A stretch of DNA of 64,000 bases, taken from the NCBI GenBank assembly GCA_024280575.1, contig JAJRPV010000024.1, positions 37,598-101,597 on the forward strand, in the 5' to 3' direction. The notes below the pieces were generated by a model. That model was not told where the DNA came from. It saw nothing but the letters and a program-made list of their open reading frames with translations, and searched no databases. Both the position numbers and the translations under genes were made by a program. Positions 1 through 8,789 of the stretch are shown in pieces; position 1 is the first letter of the stretch, and each line of letters starts with the position of its first letter. This stretch comes from Campylobacterales bacterium (GTDB taxonomy: Bacteria > Campylobacterota > Campylobacteria > Campylobacterales > Sulfurospirillaceae).

Positions 1-2
1 AT

Positions 3-1118
3 GCAATTTATTGGCCTGCATTTCTGATGAGTTTAGGACTTCCTTTGCCTAAACATGTAGCAGCACATGGGTGGTGGACAAGAAACGGTGAAAAGATGAG
101 CAAATCAAAAGGAAATGTTGTAGATCCAAAAGAAGTAGCAGATGCTTATGGTTTGGAAAACTTCAGATACTTTCTACTTAGAGAAGTTCCTTTTGGTCAA
201 GATGGAGATTTTTCACAAAAAGCTTTGATAGACAGAATAAACTCTGATTTAAGTAATGAGCTAGGAAATCTGCTAAATAGAATCATAGGGATGAGTAGTA
301 AATATAGTAATTTTTCAATATCCTCAAAAGATGTTTTATCATACCATAAAAAAGAGTTACTAACAGCCATAGAACATCTCAAGATGGCAGAAACCAACTT
401 AAACGAATTGCAAACCAATAGATTTTTGGAAGAACTTTGGAAAGCATTGACGATTGCCAATCAATCCATAACAATTTATGAACCTTGGGTTAAAATAAAA
501 AATAATGAAAAAGATTTTGCACTTGCAACAGTTGCTATGGTAGCAAATATTTTAGCAAAAGTCTCAATTCTTTTACACCCTATTATGCCAAAAACTACTT
601 CAAAAATAGCAGAGACTCTTAATTTTGATATTTCCAATAATTCCTATATTAGATTTATAGAAGATAATGATTTACTTGATGATTTTATCATTCAAAAAGT
701 TCCTCCTCTTTTTCCAAAAATTGAAGCTGAACTTTTAGTAACTCCAGAACCAAGTATAAAAAATGAAAAAAATGAAAAGGTAGAAGTAGATTCATTAATC
801 ACAATAGATCAATTTTTTCAAACAAAATTAAGAATAGGTACAATTATTGAAGCAGAAGAAGTTCCAAAAAGTAAAAAATTACTAAGATTGCAAGTTGATT
901 TAGGGGATGAAAAACCAAGACAAATAGTTGCTGGTATCAAAGAGTATTACAATCCAGAATCTTTAGTAAATACACAAATTTGTGTAGTAGCAAATCTAAA
1001 ACCTGCAAAAATTATGGGATTAGTTAGTGAAGGTATGCTTTTAGCAGCAAAAGATGAAAATGGATTGTCTCTTGTGAGACCTGAAAAAAATAGACAAAAT
1101 GGTTCTTCTGTTGGATGA
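3..1118 (+). CDS. metG: methionyl-tRNA synthetase, 3' part (5' end outside window)
   Basis: Charges tRNA-Met with methionine in the cytoplasm. The frame is open from base 3, and the first residues read as the end of the catalytic core, so the gene starts before the window. The KMSKS signature (EKMSKSKGN) is at about residue 30 of the visible part. An anticodon-binding helical region follows, then a C-terminal EMAP/OB-fold tRNA-binding domain from about residue 270, with LRIGTIIEAEEVPKSKKL and a terminal NGSSVG. The fragment is complete at its 3' end. Its TGA overlaps the next ATG by four bases, suggesting translational coupling to the Mur-ligase-like gene. The identification is firm. Confidence 0.97.
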   Translation, partial: AIYWPAFLMSLGLPLPKHVAAHGWWTRNGEKMSKSKGNVVDPKEVADAYGLENFRYFLLREVPFGQDGDFSQKALIDRINSDLSNELGNLLNRIIGMSSKYSNFSISSKDVLSYHKKELLTAIEHLKMAETNLNELQTNRFLEELWKALTIANQSITIYEPWVKIKNNEKDFALATVAMVANILAKVSILLHPIMPKTTSKIAETLNFDISNNSYIRFIEDNDLLDDFIIQKVPPLFPKIEAELLVTPEPSIKNEKNEKVEVDSLITIDQFFQTKLRIGTIIEAEEVPKSKKLLRLQVDLGDEKPRQIVAGIKEYYNPESLVNTQICVVANLKPAKIMGLVSEGMLLAAKDENGLSLVRPEKNRQNGSSVG

Positions 1119-2113
1119 GAATTGAAGATATAATTCGTATTACCGATGGTCTTTTGCAAAACTTTCCATCCATTGATCAAATTGAGTCAAGAAAAATAGA
1201 CTCTAACAAAATCAAAAGAGGGGATCTATTTTTAGATATTGATAATTCTTTGCATAACCAAAGAAAAGCAGTAGAAAATGGTGCATTTGCTGTGCTTTCT
1301 GAAGAAATTTCAAATATCACAGATAAAGAAATTGCTTGGATTGAAGTTGACTCACTTAGGCTTGCATGTGTAAAATTGGCAAGATATGAATTTAGCAAAA
1401 AAAATGGTAAAATACTTTTTGTGGATGATATATCACAAGAAATTATACAAGGTACAACAAAGAATTTAGAGTTTACTAAACTCTTTTCAAATGTTTACAA
1501 AACACTTATTGCAATCATAGCCTCCGGAGAAAATATAAAGTTTACCTGTAGTGATGAAAGACTAGCATTTAGCTTGGACCCTTATTGCCATAAAATTGAT
1601 TGCACATATTCCCTTGAAATGTTTGAAACACGAAGTCCATTTTATACTTCTTTTATTTGCAATAATCGATTTTTTCATGATATCAAAATTCCAAATATCT
1701 TTGCAAAAAGACTTTGTGCAATTATTGCCTATTTTGAAGATAAAAATATAGAATTTAATGTGCAAAAACTTCATCTTAATAGACATTTTTCTCCTATATT
1801 TGTAAATTACGCTCTTTATAAAAAAGAATTTGGTCAAGGTGAAAAAGTAATCATTTTTGAAAACAACAAAGAAAACCTAGATTCAGAGATTAACTATTTG
1901 TCTAATTTTACTAATAATTTTATAATATGTGTGCCAAAAATATATAAGAATTATTTTTTACATCATAAAAATGTTTTTTTACTTAGTTGTGATGAAGAGG
2001 TAAAAGATTTAGCAAAAAAAGAGCATAGATATATTTTAGTTTTTGGCAAAAAAAATAATTATGAAAAGATGTTTAAGACAAAAGAAGAGAACACAAGGAG
2101 CTTGTTTCAATGA
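1115..2113 (+). CDS. Mur-ligase N-terminal-domain-like protein, function unknown
   Basis: A 332-residue protein lodged between metG and ybeY with ATGA overlaps at both ends. Residues 20-75 resemble the N-terminal UDP-binding domain of MurE/MurF ligases: a DSNKIKRGDLFLDID stretch, then a GAFAVLSE segment. I do not find the Mur ATP-binding GTxGKT loop or the later catalytic residues: the equivalent place reads QGTTKNLEF. The remaining 200 residues are lysine- and asparagine-rich and diverged. It may be a degenerate Mur ligase relative with no ligase activity. The operon position suggests a housekeeping role, but I cannot assign one. An alternative is that only the fold is shared. Confidence 0.7.
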   Translation: MRIEDIIRITDGLLQNFPSIDQIESRKIDSNKIKRGDLFLDIDNSLHNQRKAVENGAFAVLSEEISNITDKEIAWIEVDSLRLACVKLARYEFSKKNGKILFVDDISQEIIQGTTKNLEFTKLFSNVYKTLIAIIASGENIKFTCSDERLAFSLDPYCHKIDCTYSLEMFETRSPFYTSFICNNRFFHDIKIPNIFAKRLCAIIAYFEDKNIEFNVQKLHLNRHFSPIFVNYALYKKEFGQGEKVIIFENNKENLDSEINYLSNFTNNFIICVPKIYKNYFLHHKNVFLLSCDEEVKDLAKKEHRYILVFGKKNNYEKMFKTKEENTRSLFQ

Positions 2114-2529
2114 TTATAATACAAAACGATGAAAATTTTAATTTTAAAAAAGATTTAATAGAAAAAATTGCTAAAAATTTTTCACATAAAGACATAGAGT
2201 TAATAATAACAAACGATGAAAATATGAAGAAGTTAAATTTTAAGTCAAGAGGTATTAACAGCACCACAGATGTGTTGAGTTTCCCTCTTGAAGAGATAGC
2301 TCACACTCCTCTTGGCAGTATTGTTATAAACAAAGATAGTGTCATTAAAGTATCAAATAAATTGAAACATACACCAGAAGAAGAAATAGCACTACTTTTT
2401 GTTCACGGCTTACTTCACCTACTTGGCTATGATCACGAAAATGACAATGGGGAAATGAGAAAGAAAGAGGAAGAGATCATAAAAGAATATCATCTTCCAA
2501 AAAGTTTAATTGTAAGGATAGAGAAATAA
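2110..2529 (+). CDS. ybeY: endoribonuclease YbeY, rRNA maturation factor
   Basis: Metal-dependent RNase of the UPF0054 family involved in 16S rRNA 3' end processing and ribosome quality control. At 139 residues it is near the usual family length. The zinc-binding motif is intact as HGLLHLLGYDH (H-x3-H-x5-H), near residue 100. The family segment STTDVLSFPLE is near residue 55. The ATG overlaps the TGA of the upstream gene (ATGA), and the next gene starts directly after its stop, so the three genes are probably co-transcribed with metG. Confidence 0.96.
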   Translation: MIIIQNDENFNFKKDLIEKIAKNFSHKDIELIITNDENMKKLNFKSRGINSTTDVLSFPLEEIAHTPLGSIVINKDSVIKVSNKLKHTPEEEIALLFVHGLLHLLGYDHENDNGEMRKKEEEIIKEYHLPKSLIVRIEK

Positions 2530-3456
2530 ATGGACTATATAATTTTTGTCATATCTATGGCTTCTTTGGTATATGGTGCTAATCATATAGTCTTTCAATC
2601 AGAAAAAATTGCTCTGCATTTTAAAATACCTTCATTTATAATAGGTGCAACAATTATTGCACTTGGAACTAGTTTGCCGGAAATGGCGGCATCAGTTACC
2701 GCAAGTTGGCAAGGCAAATCCGATATGGCGGTTGCAAATATCATAGGAAGTGTTACTTTTAATATTTCTTTGGTGCTGGGTTTTATATTTTTAATAGCAA
2801 AAAATCTAAACCCAAAAAGAGATAATTTTAAAAATGATAGTATTTGGATCATAGCTCCTCCTGTTTTATTTTTACTAATGGCATATGATGGAGTAATTAG
2901 TAGATTAGATGGACTTATTTTTATATTTTTAATGCTTGCTTATTTATTATTTTTAAATTATGATAGAAAACTTTTTGAAGATGGGATAGATGAAGAAGCA
3001 TTTAAAGAAAAATTTGACTGGATTAAAACTTCTTTTTTTCTAATATTAGGTTTTGTTTTTGTCATCTTAGGTGCTCAATACACAATACAAAGTGCTTCAA
3101 AAATTGCTTTGGAGTTTGGCATTAGCGAGTGGGTTATAGCTCTATTTTTGATTGCTTTTGGAACTAGTTTGCCAGAACTTATAGTAAGCATAGTTGCTGT
3201 ACGAAAAAATAATGCGGATATGGCAATAGGAAATATAATAGGTAGCAATGTAGCAAATTTTGCGGTGGTTCTTGGCTCCGCGGCTATAGTCAATCCTCTG
3301 AGTGTAAATTTAATAAAAAATGGATTTGATATTGCGTGTATGTTTGCATCTTCTATAATATTAATTTATTTGACGGCTACCAAACTATACAGTAAACCTG
3401 CTGGAATCATACTTCTTAGCATAATTGTTCTTATGATTAGTCATTCATTTGGATGA
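2530..3456 (+). CDS. calcium/sodium antiporter family membrane protein (CaCA, YrbG-like)
   Basis: A 308-residue inner-membrane protein with about ten hydrophobic segments. It has the two inverted alpha repeats typical of the Ca2+:cation antiporter superfamily: GTSLPEMAASVTASWQGK near residue 47 and GTSLPELIVSIVAVRKNN near residue 212. Each is followed by a conserved AxGNIIGS-type segment (VANIIGSV, IGNIIGSN). The acidic Glu of each GTSLPE ligates cations in characterised members. The substrate here (Ca2+, Na+, K+ or H+) cannot be told from sequence. It follows ybeY without a gap, and its 3' end overlaps the convergent mrdA by 12 bp. Confidence 0.92.
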   Translation: MDYIIFVISMASLVYGANHIVFQSEKIALHFKIPSFIIGATIIALGTSLPEMAASVTASWQGKSDMAVANIIGSVTFNISLVLGFIFLIAKNLNPKRDNFKNDSIWIIAPPVLFLLMAYDGVISRLDGLIFIFLMLAYLLFLNYDRKLFEDGIDEEAFKEKFDWIKTSFFLILGFVFVILGAQYTIQSASKIALEFGISEWVIALFLIAFGTSLPELIVSIVAVRKNNADMAIGNIIGSNVANFAVVLGSAAIVNPLSVNLIKNGFDIACMFASSIILIYLTATKLYSKPAGIILLSIIVLMISHSFG

Positions 3457-5247
3457 TACTGTCTTAATATATCCTAGTTCTAAAAGTTTGTCATAAATTT
3501 TTGAAATTATTTCTCCAGCTGCCGATCCACCATGCCCACCATGTTCCACAATGGCGGTTACAACGAATTGTGGATTTTTATATGGACCATAAGTTGTAAG
3601 CCAGGCATGTGACCTTTTAAAATATTTTAACTCATTTTCCTTCATTCTTTTTTTATCGCCTTGGGGAATACCTACAACTTGAGCCGTACCTGTTTTCCCA
3701 GCAATTTGGACTTTTGTATGAATATGACTAGTGGCAGTTCCGTGCAATGCATGAGTTACTTCATACATGTATTTTCTAATTTTCCTTAGGTAAAACTTGT
3801 CATTTTTGGAAAAAATAGTAGTATCTTTTCCAAAATTTACTTTAGTTCCATCAACACTGCCTATCAAATGTGGTGTAATTCCAAAACCGGTAGCCAAAAG
3901 TGCGGTATATCTTGCGATTTGTATTGGTGTCACTAAAAAATAACCTTGACCAATAGAAGTAATGAGTGTCTCTCCTCTATACCAAGGTTGGTTATATTTA
4001 TTCATTTTCCATTTTTTCCCCGGAACTGTTCCGATAAATTCATTTGGAAGATCTACTCCTGTTTTTTCCCCAAAACCTAAGTCTTTAAGAGTAGGCGAAA
4101 TTCTTTCAATCCCAACCTTTAATGCTCCATCGTAAAAATACACATCACAACTCTCTCTAATAGCTTTTTCCATATTAACATATCCGTGCCCCCCTTTTTT
4201 CCAGCATCTAAACTTTCTTTTTCCAAGCGTTATACTTCCACTGTCAAAAATAGTTGTTTGAGGTGTAATTAAGCCTGATCTCAAAAAAGCAAGCGCAACT
4301 CCCATTTTTATAGTGGAGCCCGGTGGATAAAGTCCTTTGGTAATTTTATTTGTAAAGGGGTGGTTGAAATCACTAGATAAAGTTTTCCACTCTTTTTCAC
4401 TTATTCCGCTCACAAAGTTATTTAAATTATATTCAGGAAAACTTCCTGCTGCCAAGATTTTTCCATTTTTTACATTCATAACAATAATAGAACCACTTTT
4501 ACCTTTAAAAAGATCAGAGATATATTTTTGAAGTCTAATATCGATAGTTAATGTAATATTTTTACTAGTCGGTAATTTTTTACTAATAGTTTGTATTTCT
4601 TTGTTAAATGCCGTTACTTTAACTTTTTTAATTCCTTTTTCTCCTTCAAGTACCTTATTATAATACTTCTCTACACCTGTTTTACCAATATACTCTGTAA
4701 GTTTTGAAATATTGTCTTTTTCCATCTCTTTTAAATTTGATTTACCGACATACCCTATCAAATGTGAAGCCAAATCACCATTTGGATAGTATCTTTTAGA
4801 TGAAATCTTTATTTGTAGATTTTTATCCAAAGATAATTTTGTAAACTCTTTTATAATATTATCATATGACATAAAATCAATAACTCTCACATATTGATGT
4901 GCATATGGTGAGTCCTGTTTTAAGTAAGATTTTTTTAGTTTATCAATTTTAATTAAAGGAAATAGTGATTTTAAAAAATATAATTCTTTTTCCAGTTTAT
5001 TTAGATTTTTTTTAGAACTTAAACCTGGAGTAATTCCGATGGAAAATCCTAACTTATTTACTGCTAACGGTTTGCCGTTAATATCTGAAATTGAACCACG
5101 AAGAGGTGCTAACTCTTCAGTTTTTATTGCATTTTGCCTTGCTAAACCATCATAATATACATTTGATTTTATACTGATATAATATACTTTTGCAAGTAAA
5201 ATAATCCATATTGAAGAAAATAAAACTAAAGCAATTTTAATTTTCAA
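3445..5247 (-). CDS. mrdA: penicillin-binding protein 2, elongasome transpeptidase
   Basis: Cross-links peptidoglycan during cell elongation with RodA and the MreBCD complex. At 600 residues it is of normal length. It has an N-terminal membrane anchor (residues 4-22), a dimerisation region starting at APLRGSISDING, and a transpeptidase domain. The active-site motifs are complete: SxxK in PGSTIKMG, SxN-type SCD in RESCDVYF, and KTG in AGKTGTAQ. The start is a TTG inside the 3' end of the MreD-like gene, preceded by AGGGGC. Overlap with the MreD-like gene fits co-expression of shape-determining proteins. Confidence 0.96.
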   Translation of the reverse strand: MKIKIALVLFSSIWIILLAKVYYISIKSNVYYDGLARQNAIKTEELAPLRGSISDINGKPLAVNKLGFSIGITPGLSSKKNLNKLEKELYFLKSLFPLIKIDKLKKSYLKQDSPYAHQYVRVIDFMSYDNIIKEFTKLSLDKNLQIKISSKRYYPNGDLASHLIGYVGKSNLKEMEKDNISKLTEYIGKTGVEKYYNKVLEGEKGIKKVKVTAFNKEIQTISKKLPTSKNITLTIDIRLQKYISDLFKGKSGSIIVMNVKNGKILAAGSFPEYNLNNFVSGISEKEWKTLSSDFNHPFTNKITKGLYPPGSTIKMGVALAFLRSGLITPQTTIFDSGSITLGKRKFRCWKKGGHGYVNMEKAIRESCDVYFYDGALKVGIERISPTLKDLGFGEKTGVDLPNEFIGTVPGKKWKMNKYNQPWYRGETLITSIGQGYFLVTPIQIARYTALLATGFGITPHLIGSVDGTKVNFGKDTTIFSKNDKFYLRKIRKYMYEVTHALHGTATSHIHTKVQIAGKTGTAQVVGIPQGDKKRMKENELKYFKRSHAWLTTYGPYKNPQFVVTAIVEHGGHGGSAAGEIISKIYDKLLELGYIKTVSSK

Positions 5248-5713
5248 GTCTGCCCCTAAAAATGAATATACTCACAATGAAATCAAATGCAATATAATAT
5301 ATATATTCAAATGAAAAACTAGGAAATTGTTTATTTAAAATATATGCAAAAAGGGAGTTAATAAAAAAATAGCCAATGTAAGCTACGATAATATATAAAA
5401 AAATGATGCAATTTTTACATTTAAAATTATTTCTTATTCTCTCATCAAAAAGATAATAATATATAATAAATAAAACAACATAAGAAAATAGAAAAAAGCC
5501 TTTATTTAATTCATAAAAACTTAGATATAAAAAACAAAGAACTATATAAGGAAATTTTTCTTCTTTTCCTATATTTATAATAATATAAGTAAAAAAAACA
5601 CCGACAAATGTCGGCATAAATAAAAAAGTATTTGAAAAAATCTGAAGAAACACTAAAAAAAGTGCAAATAGAGATAATTTTATATAATTCGGATAAGTGC
5701 TATTTCGTCGCAT
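5237..5713 (-). CDS. mreD: MreD-like rod-shape membrane protein
   Basis: A 158-residue, very hydrophobic protein with about five predicted membrane helices and no soluble domain, directly upstream of mrdA. Family members are poorly conserved in sequence, so the call rests on size, topology and the mreD-mrdA order common in rod-shaped bacteria. The ATG start (MRRNSTYPNY) lies 34 bp inside the 3' end of the acetyltransferase gene. The next in-frame alternative, a GTG, would remove part of the first helix, so the ATG is preferred. Residues are strongly Phe/Tyr/Ile-rich, as expected for an AT-rich genome. Confidence 0.7.
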   Translation of the reverse strand: MRRNSTYPNYIKLSLFALFLVFLQIFSNTFLFMPTFVGVFFTYIIINIGKEEKFPYIVLCFLYLSFYELNKGFFLFSYVVLFIIYYYLFDERIRNNFKCKNCIIFLYIIVAYIGYFFINSLFAYILNKQFPSFSFEYIYYIAFDFIVSIFIFRGRLEN

Positions 5714-6138
5714 ATAGGGAAAAATTTACATTTTATACAGTCTGCCCAAATTTTATTTGCGGGCAACTCTTCTTTTGCTATTTCTTTAAAATCAAGAGAT
5801 TCAAAAAATTCCTTTTTATAAGTAAGAGTAAAAATTTGTTCAGCTCCTAGTCTTTTGGCTTCTTCTATATTTTTCTTAACTATATTTTTTCCTATCCCTT
5901 GGCCTCTTGCCTCTGGCGACACAACAAGACTTCTGATTTCTCCAAGTTTGTCTGTGTGAAAATGCAAGGCTCCAAATCCTACCAACTGCTCGTCAAGCTT
6001 CGCTAGTATATATGATCTAATATTTGTTGCTATTTCGTCATTATTTCTCTCCAATATAATGCCACTTTTCACTTCAGGTTCAACTAATTTCTGCATCTGT
6101 TTTATATCTTTTAGAGTCGCTTGGATATATTTTATCAC
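5680..6138 (-). CDS. argA: GNAT acetyltransferase, short ArgA-type (probable N-acetylglutamate synthase)
   Basis: A 152-residue single-domain GNAT protein. The acetyl-CoA binding loop is RGQGIG, preceded by the beta-4 segment GEIRSLVVSPEA. The C-terminal segment with clustered cysteines (KIWADCIKCKFFPICDE) is characteristic of the short ArgA acetyltransferases, which make N-acetylglutamate for arginine biosynthesis from acetyl-CoA and glutamate. There is no amino-acid kinase domain, unlike E. coli ArgA. It sits between engB (ATG next to the engB stop) and mreD. It could instead be a generic GNAT enzyme, but the cysteine tail favours ArgA. Confidence 0.75.
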   Translation of the reverse strand: MIKYIQATLKDIKQMQKLVEPEVKSGIILERNNDEIATNIRSYILAKLDEQLVGFGALHFHTDKLGEIRSLVVSPEARGQGIGKNIVKKNIEEAKRLGAEQIFTLTYKKEFFESLDFKEIAKEELPANKIWADCIKCKFFPICDEIALIRII

Positions 6139-6740
6139 TACGAGACCTCTTTAAAAAGAGAATCAAAAATAGATGAGAGAACTTTATCAATTCCATTTTT
6201 TTTACTGCTTGAAGCAAGTAAGGCACATGGAAAATCTTTTCTTAATGCACTTTTTTCTTTTTGATTTAATTTGTCTGCTTTTGTAAAAACATGAAGTAGT
6301 TTTTGGTCAGCCCGCAAAAGATTTTTAATATACTCATCCACACTCTTATCTATCTCCAATTCCCTGTGTCTAGAATCTACTAAATGAATAAAAAGTCTTA
6401 TAGAATTTCTTTTACTTAAGAAATTATTAAGATTTTTTTGCCACTCATTTTTAATAGATTTTGAAACTTTTGCATATCCAAACCCAGGTAAATCAACAAA
6501 TCTAGCTATATATATTTGTTTTTCTTTCATAAATTTTACAGAAAAGAAATTGATTAACCTCGTTTTTCCCGGAGTTGATGAACTTTTAGCCAAACCTTTT
6601 CTATTTACCAATGCATTTATAATTGAACTTTTTCCAACATTGCTCCTTCCTAAAAATACTACTTCGCTTATCCCATCAGGAAGAGAATCTTCTATCCCCT
6701 GTGCTGAAGTCAGAAACTCAGATTCTGTGATTTTTATCAC
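6138..6740 (-). CDS. engB: ribosome biogenesis GTPase EngB/YsxC/YihA
   Basis: Circularly ordinary TRAFAC GTPase of 200 residues needed for late assembly of the 50S subunit. The G1 loop is GRSNVGKSS near residue 31. The switch I region has STPGKTRLINFF, G3 is DLPGFGYAKV, and G4 is TKADK. All nucleotide-binding motifs are intact. Its ATG overlaps the stop of lptA, and its stop abuts the acetyltransferase gene, placing it inside the long minus-strand envelope operon. This placement is shared with other Campylobacterota as far as I recall. Confidence 0.97.
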   Translation of the reverse strand: MIKITESEFLTSAQGIEDSLPDGISEVVFLGRSNVGKSSIINALVNRKGLAKSSSTPGKTRLINFFSVKFMKEKQIYIARFVDLPGFGYAKVSKSIKNEWQKNLNNFLSKRNSIRLFIHLVDSRHRELEIDKSVDEYIKNLLRADQKLLHVFTKADKLNQKEKSALRKDFPCALLASSSKKNGIDKVLSSIFDSLFKEVS

Positions 6741-7195
6741 TTCTTTTTATCCTGAATCTGAAATATAAATTTTACCGGTTTGTTTTTCTTCCCATCAACC
6801 TCATAATAACCCCTTGCCTGATCCACTCTAATATTCTCACCGTATATTTTTTTGTCACTGTCCAATTCTTGCAAAAAGGCATTTTTCTCTATGATATATT
6901 TTAAAGTAAGGGGATTATATATAAGGGTATTTCCTTTTGCAAAATATCTCTTGCCTTTCATGGTTAATTTTGCCTTTGCATGACCAGAAGCAGTGTATAA
7001 AGTTGGCTGTTTTTTCTTATCAAAATTTACAACAACTTTGTCTGCTTTTAAATCATCTTTCCCTTTTACAATATGCACATTTCCTGTAAAAATAGAGATA
7101 CCCTTTGTTTCATCTGCTGAAAATTTATCTGCAGTAATTACAACTTCACTTGCGCTTAGTATAGTTAGTGTTAAAAAAAATATGAAATACTTCAA
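6737..7195 (-). CDS. lptA: LPS transport periplasmic protein LptA (OstA-like)
   Basis: Periplasmic bridge protein that carries lipopolysaccharide between LptC at the inner membrane and LptD in the outer membrane. The 152-residue product has a signal peptide (residues 1-15, ending LSASE), then the OstA-like beta-jellyroll signature: ITADKFSADETKGISIFTGN and KDDLKADKVVVNFDKK. The start is a TTG immediately after the lptC stop, with an AAGGATGGA Shine-Dalgarno sequence. Its position after kdsC and lptC, which act in Kdo/LPS assembly, supports the call. Confidence 0.92.
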   Translation of the reverse strand: MKYFIFFLTLTILSASEVVITADKFSADETKGISIFTGNVHIVKGKDDLKADKVVVNFDKKKQPTLYTASGHAKAKLTMKGKRYFAKGNTLIYNPLTLKYIIEKNAFLQELDSDKKIYGENIRVDQARGYYEVDGKKNKPVKFIFQIQDKKK

Positions 7196-7720
7196 TTACT
7201 TATCCATCCTTATAATTGTTTTAACCTTATCGGCTTTTATTATACCTTTTTGCATATCATAAATAAATGATTTGCCATAAGTTGTAATATTTTCTTTAGT
7301 GAGTACAAAAGAATTTCTACTACTTAATACTTTATTTTTTAAATCATATTTCAAACTATCCGTATTTAGGGCCAAATTATCGCTTCTTGTGTATTTGACA
7401 TTTTTATCAAGATACAAAATATTTTTAGAAAGCAAACCTTGATCAGCTTTTAGATTATTAATTAAATTCAGTGCGCTTTTATGCAGAGCCTTGATTATAT
7501 ACAATTTGTCATAATTCTTATATCTTTCTACTTTATTTGCCAATAAAATACTAGAAACGCCATTTTCTAAAATATTATAACTTTTTACATCATAGAGTTC
7601 GACATCAGGCTGCTTTTCGCCAAGGGCGTTATACTTTAGCGAATATGGATTTTTTGTTAATAAAAAAATCATAATTAATACAAAAAAAATTAAAAAATAT
7701 TTTAGTAATTTTACAGCCAA
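7196..7720 (-). CDS. lptC: LPS export protein LptC
   Basis: A 174-residue, single-spanning inner-membrane protein with a large periplasmic part, matching LptC in size and topology. The helix is at about residues 7-23. The C-terminal region carries the pattern of alternating beta strands seen in the LptC/OstA jellyroll (SDNLALNTDSLKYDLKNK). The start is TTG, overlapping the kdsC stop by ten bases. Sequence conservation in this family is low, so the call relies strongly on its place between kdsC and lptA. Confidence 0.82.
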   Translation of the reverse strand: MAVKLLKYFLIFFVLIMIFLLTKNPYSLKYNALGEKQPDVELYDVKSYNILENGVSSILLANKVERYKNYDKLYIIKALHKSALNLINNLKADQGLLSKNILYLDKNVKYTRSDNLALNTDSLKYDLKNKVLSSRNSFVLTKENITTYGKSFIYDMQKGIIKADKVKTIIRMDK

Positions 7721-8205
7721 AGCTTTACAAGCTCCTCAATTCTGTTTTCTTTTTTTAAAATTTTTTCTATCATTTCTCTGATTGCACCATCTCCACCTTT
7801 TGCATCCAAAATTGTATCGGCTATTTCTTTTACAAAATGACTTCCATCGTTTGGAACAAATGACCAACCTGCACATTTTAGCATCTCATAATCATTTAAA
7901 TCATCGCCGATAACCGCAACATTTGAATAATTTAATTCTTCTTTTTTTAAAATATCATCTAGTTTTTCAATTTTTTTAGTAACTTTTTGAAAAAAATATG
8001 ATATTCCTAATTCGTTTGCTCTTTTTTCAACTATCTTAGACTCTCTCCCTGTGATAATTGCACTCTTCCCTCCCATCTTCATCCAAGACACAATTGCCAA
8101 TCCATCTTTTACATTAAACGATTTATATTCATTCCCATCATTCGAGTATGTTATAGCAACATTTGTCATACACCCATCCACATCAAAAACTAATAATTTA
8201 ATCAT
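7711..8205 (-). CDS. kdsC: 3-deoxy-D-manno-octulosonate 8-phosphate phosphatase (KdsC)
   Basis: HAD-family phosphatase of 164 residues that releases Kdo from Kdo-8-phosphate in LPS core synthesis. Motif I is DVDGCMTN, where most family members have DGVLTDG, but both catalytic aspartates are kept. Motif II is IITGRES, motif III involves KVTKKIEKLDD, and motif IV is GDDLNDYEML. There is no cap domain, as expected for the tetrameric KdsC subfamily. Its start adjoins the hisB stop, and it is followed by lptC and lptA. Confidence 0.93.
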   Translation of the reverse strand: MIKLLVFDVDGCMTNVAITYSNDGNEYKSFNVKDGLAIVSWMKMGGKSAIITGRESKIVEKRANELGISYFFQKVTKKIEKLDDILKKEELNYSNVAVIGDDLNDYEMLKCAGWSFVPNDGSHFVKEIADTILDAKGGDGAIREMIEKILKKENRIEELVKLWL

Positions 8206-8780
8206 TACAAGATGCCTTTTGTACTAGGCACTCCTGCTCTCTCGTTGATAGCAAGTGCTCTTCTCAAACTTACAGCAAACGACTTAAAGGCTGCTTCAAC
8301 AAGATGATGTTTGTTTTTACCTCTTCTCTTAACAATGTGCATGCTAATACCGGCATTTACGGCAACTGCTCTAAAAAACTCTTCACAAAGCTCAACATCA
8401 AAGCTACCAATCTTTCCATCAATATCCAAATCATAAATAAGAAAAGCCCGATTGCTCAAATCCATATCACATTCTACCGCAGCTTCGTCCATAACTATAA
8501 CACTGTTTGAGTATCTTTCAACATTTTGTATAGGATATATCAAATCTTTCAAAACAAGCCCTAAAACAATACCAATATCCTCAACACTATGATGATAGTC
8601 CACATGTAAATCACCCTTGCATGTAACTTCCAAATCTACAAAAGAATGTTTTGAAAAAGCTTCTAACATATGGTCAAAAAAACCAATACCTGTATTAATG
8701 CTTGAAATACCCGTACCTCTTAAATTTACTTTTACTTTTACATCTGTCTCTTTTGTTACTCTTTTTAACTCTTTTGTCAT
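8205..8780 (-). CDS. hisB: imidazoleglycerol-phosphate dehydratase
   Basis: Catalyses the sixth step of histidine biosynthesis, imidazoleglycerol phosphate to imidazole-acetol phosphate. The 191-residue monofunctional form lacks the phosphatase domain of enteric HisB. Manganese-binding histidine motifs are present: FFDHMLEAFSKH, DYHHSVEDIG and KHHLVEAAFKS. It is embedded in an envelope-biogenesis operon rather than with other his genes, an arrangement I associate with Campylobacterota. ATG start; the kdsC ATG lies at its stop. Confidence 0.97.
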   Translation of the reverse strand: MTKELKRVTKETDVKVKVNLRGTGISSINTGIGFFDHMLEAFSKHSFVDLEVTCKGDLHVDYHHSVEDIGIVLGLVLKDLIYPIQNVERYSNSVIVMDEAAVECDMDLSNRAFLIYDLDIDGKIGSFDVELCEEFFRAVAVNAGISMHIVKRRGKNKHHLVEAAFKSFAVSLRRALAINERAGVPSTKGIL

Positions 8781-8789
8781 AATTTTTCC

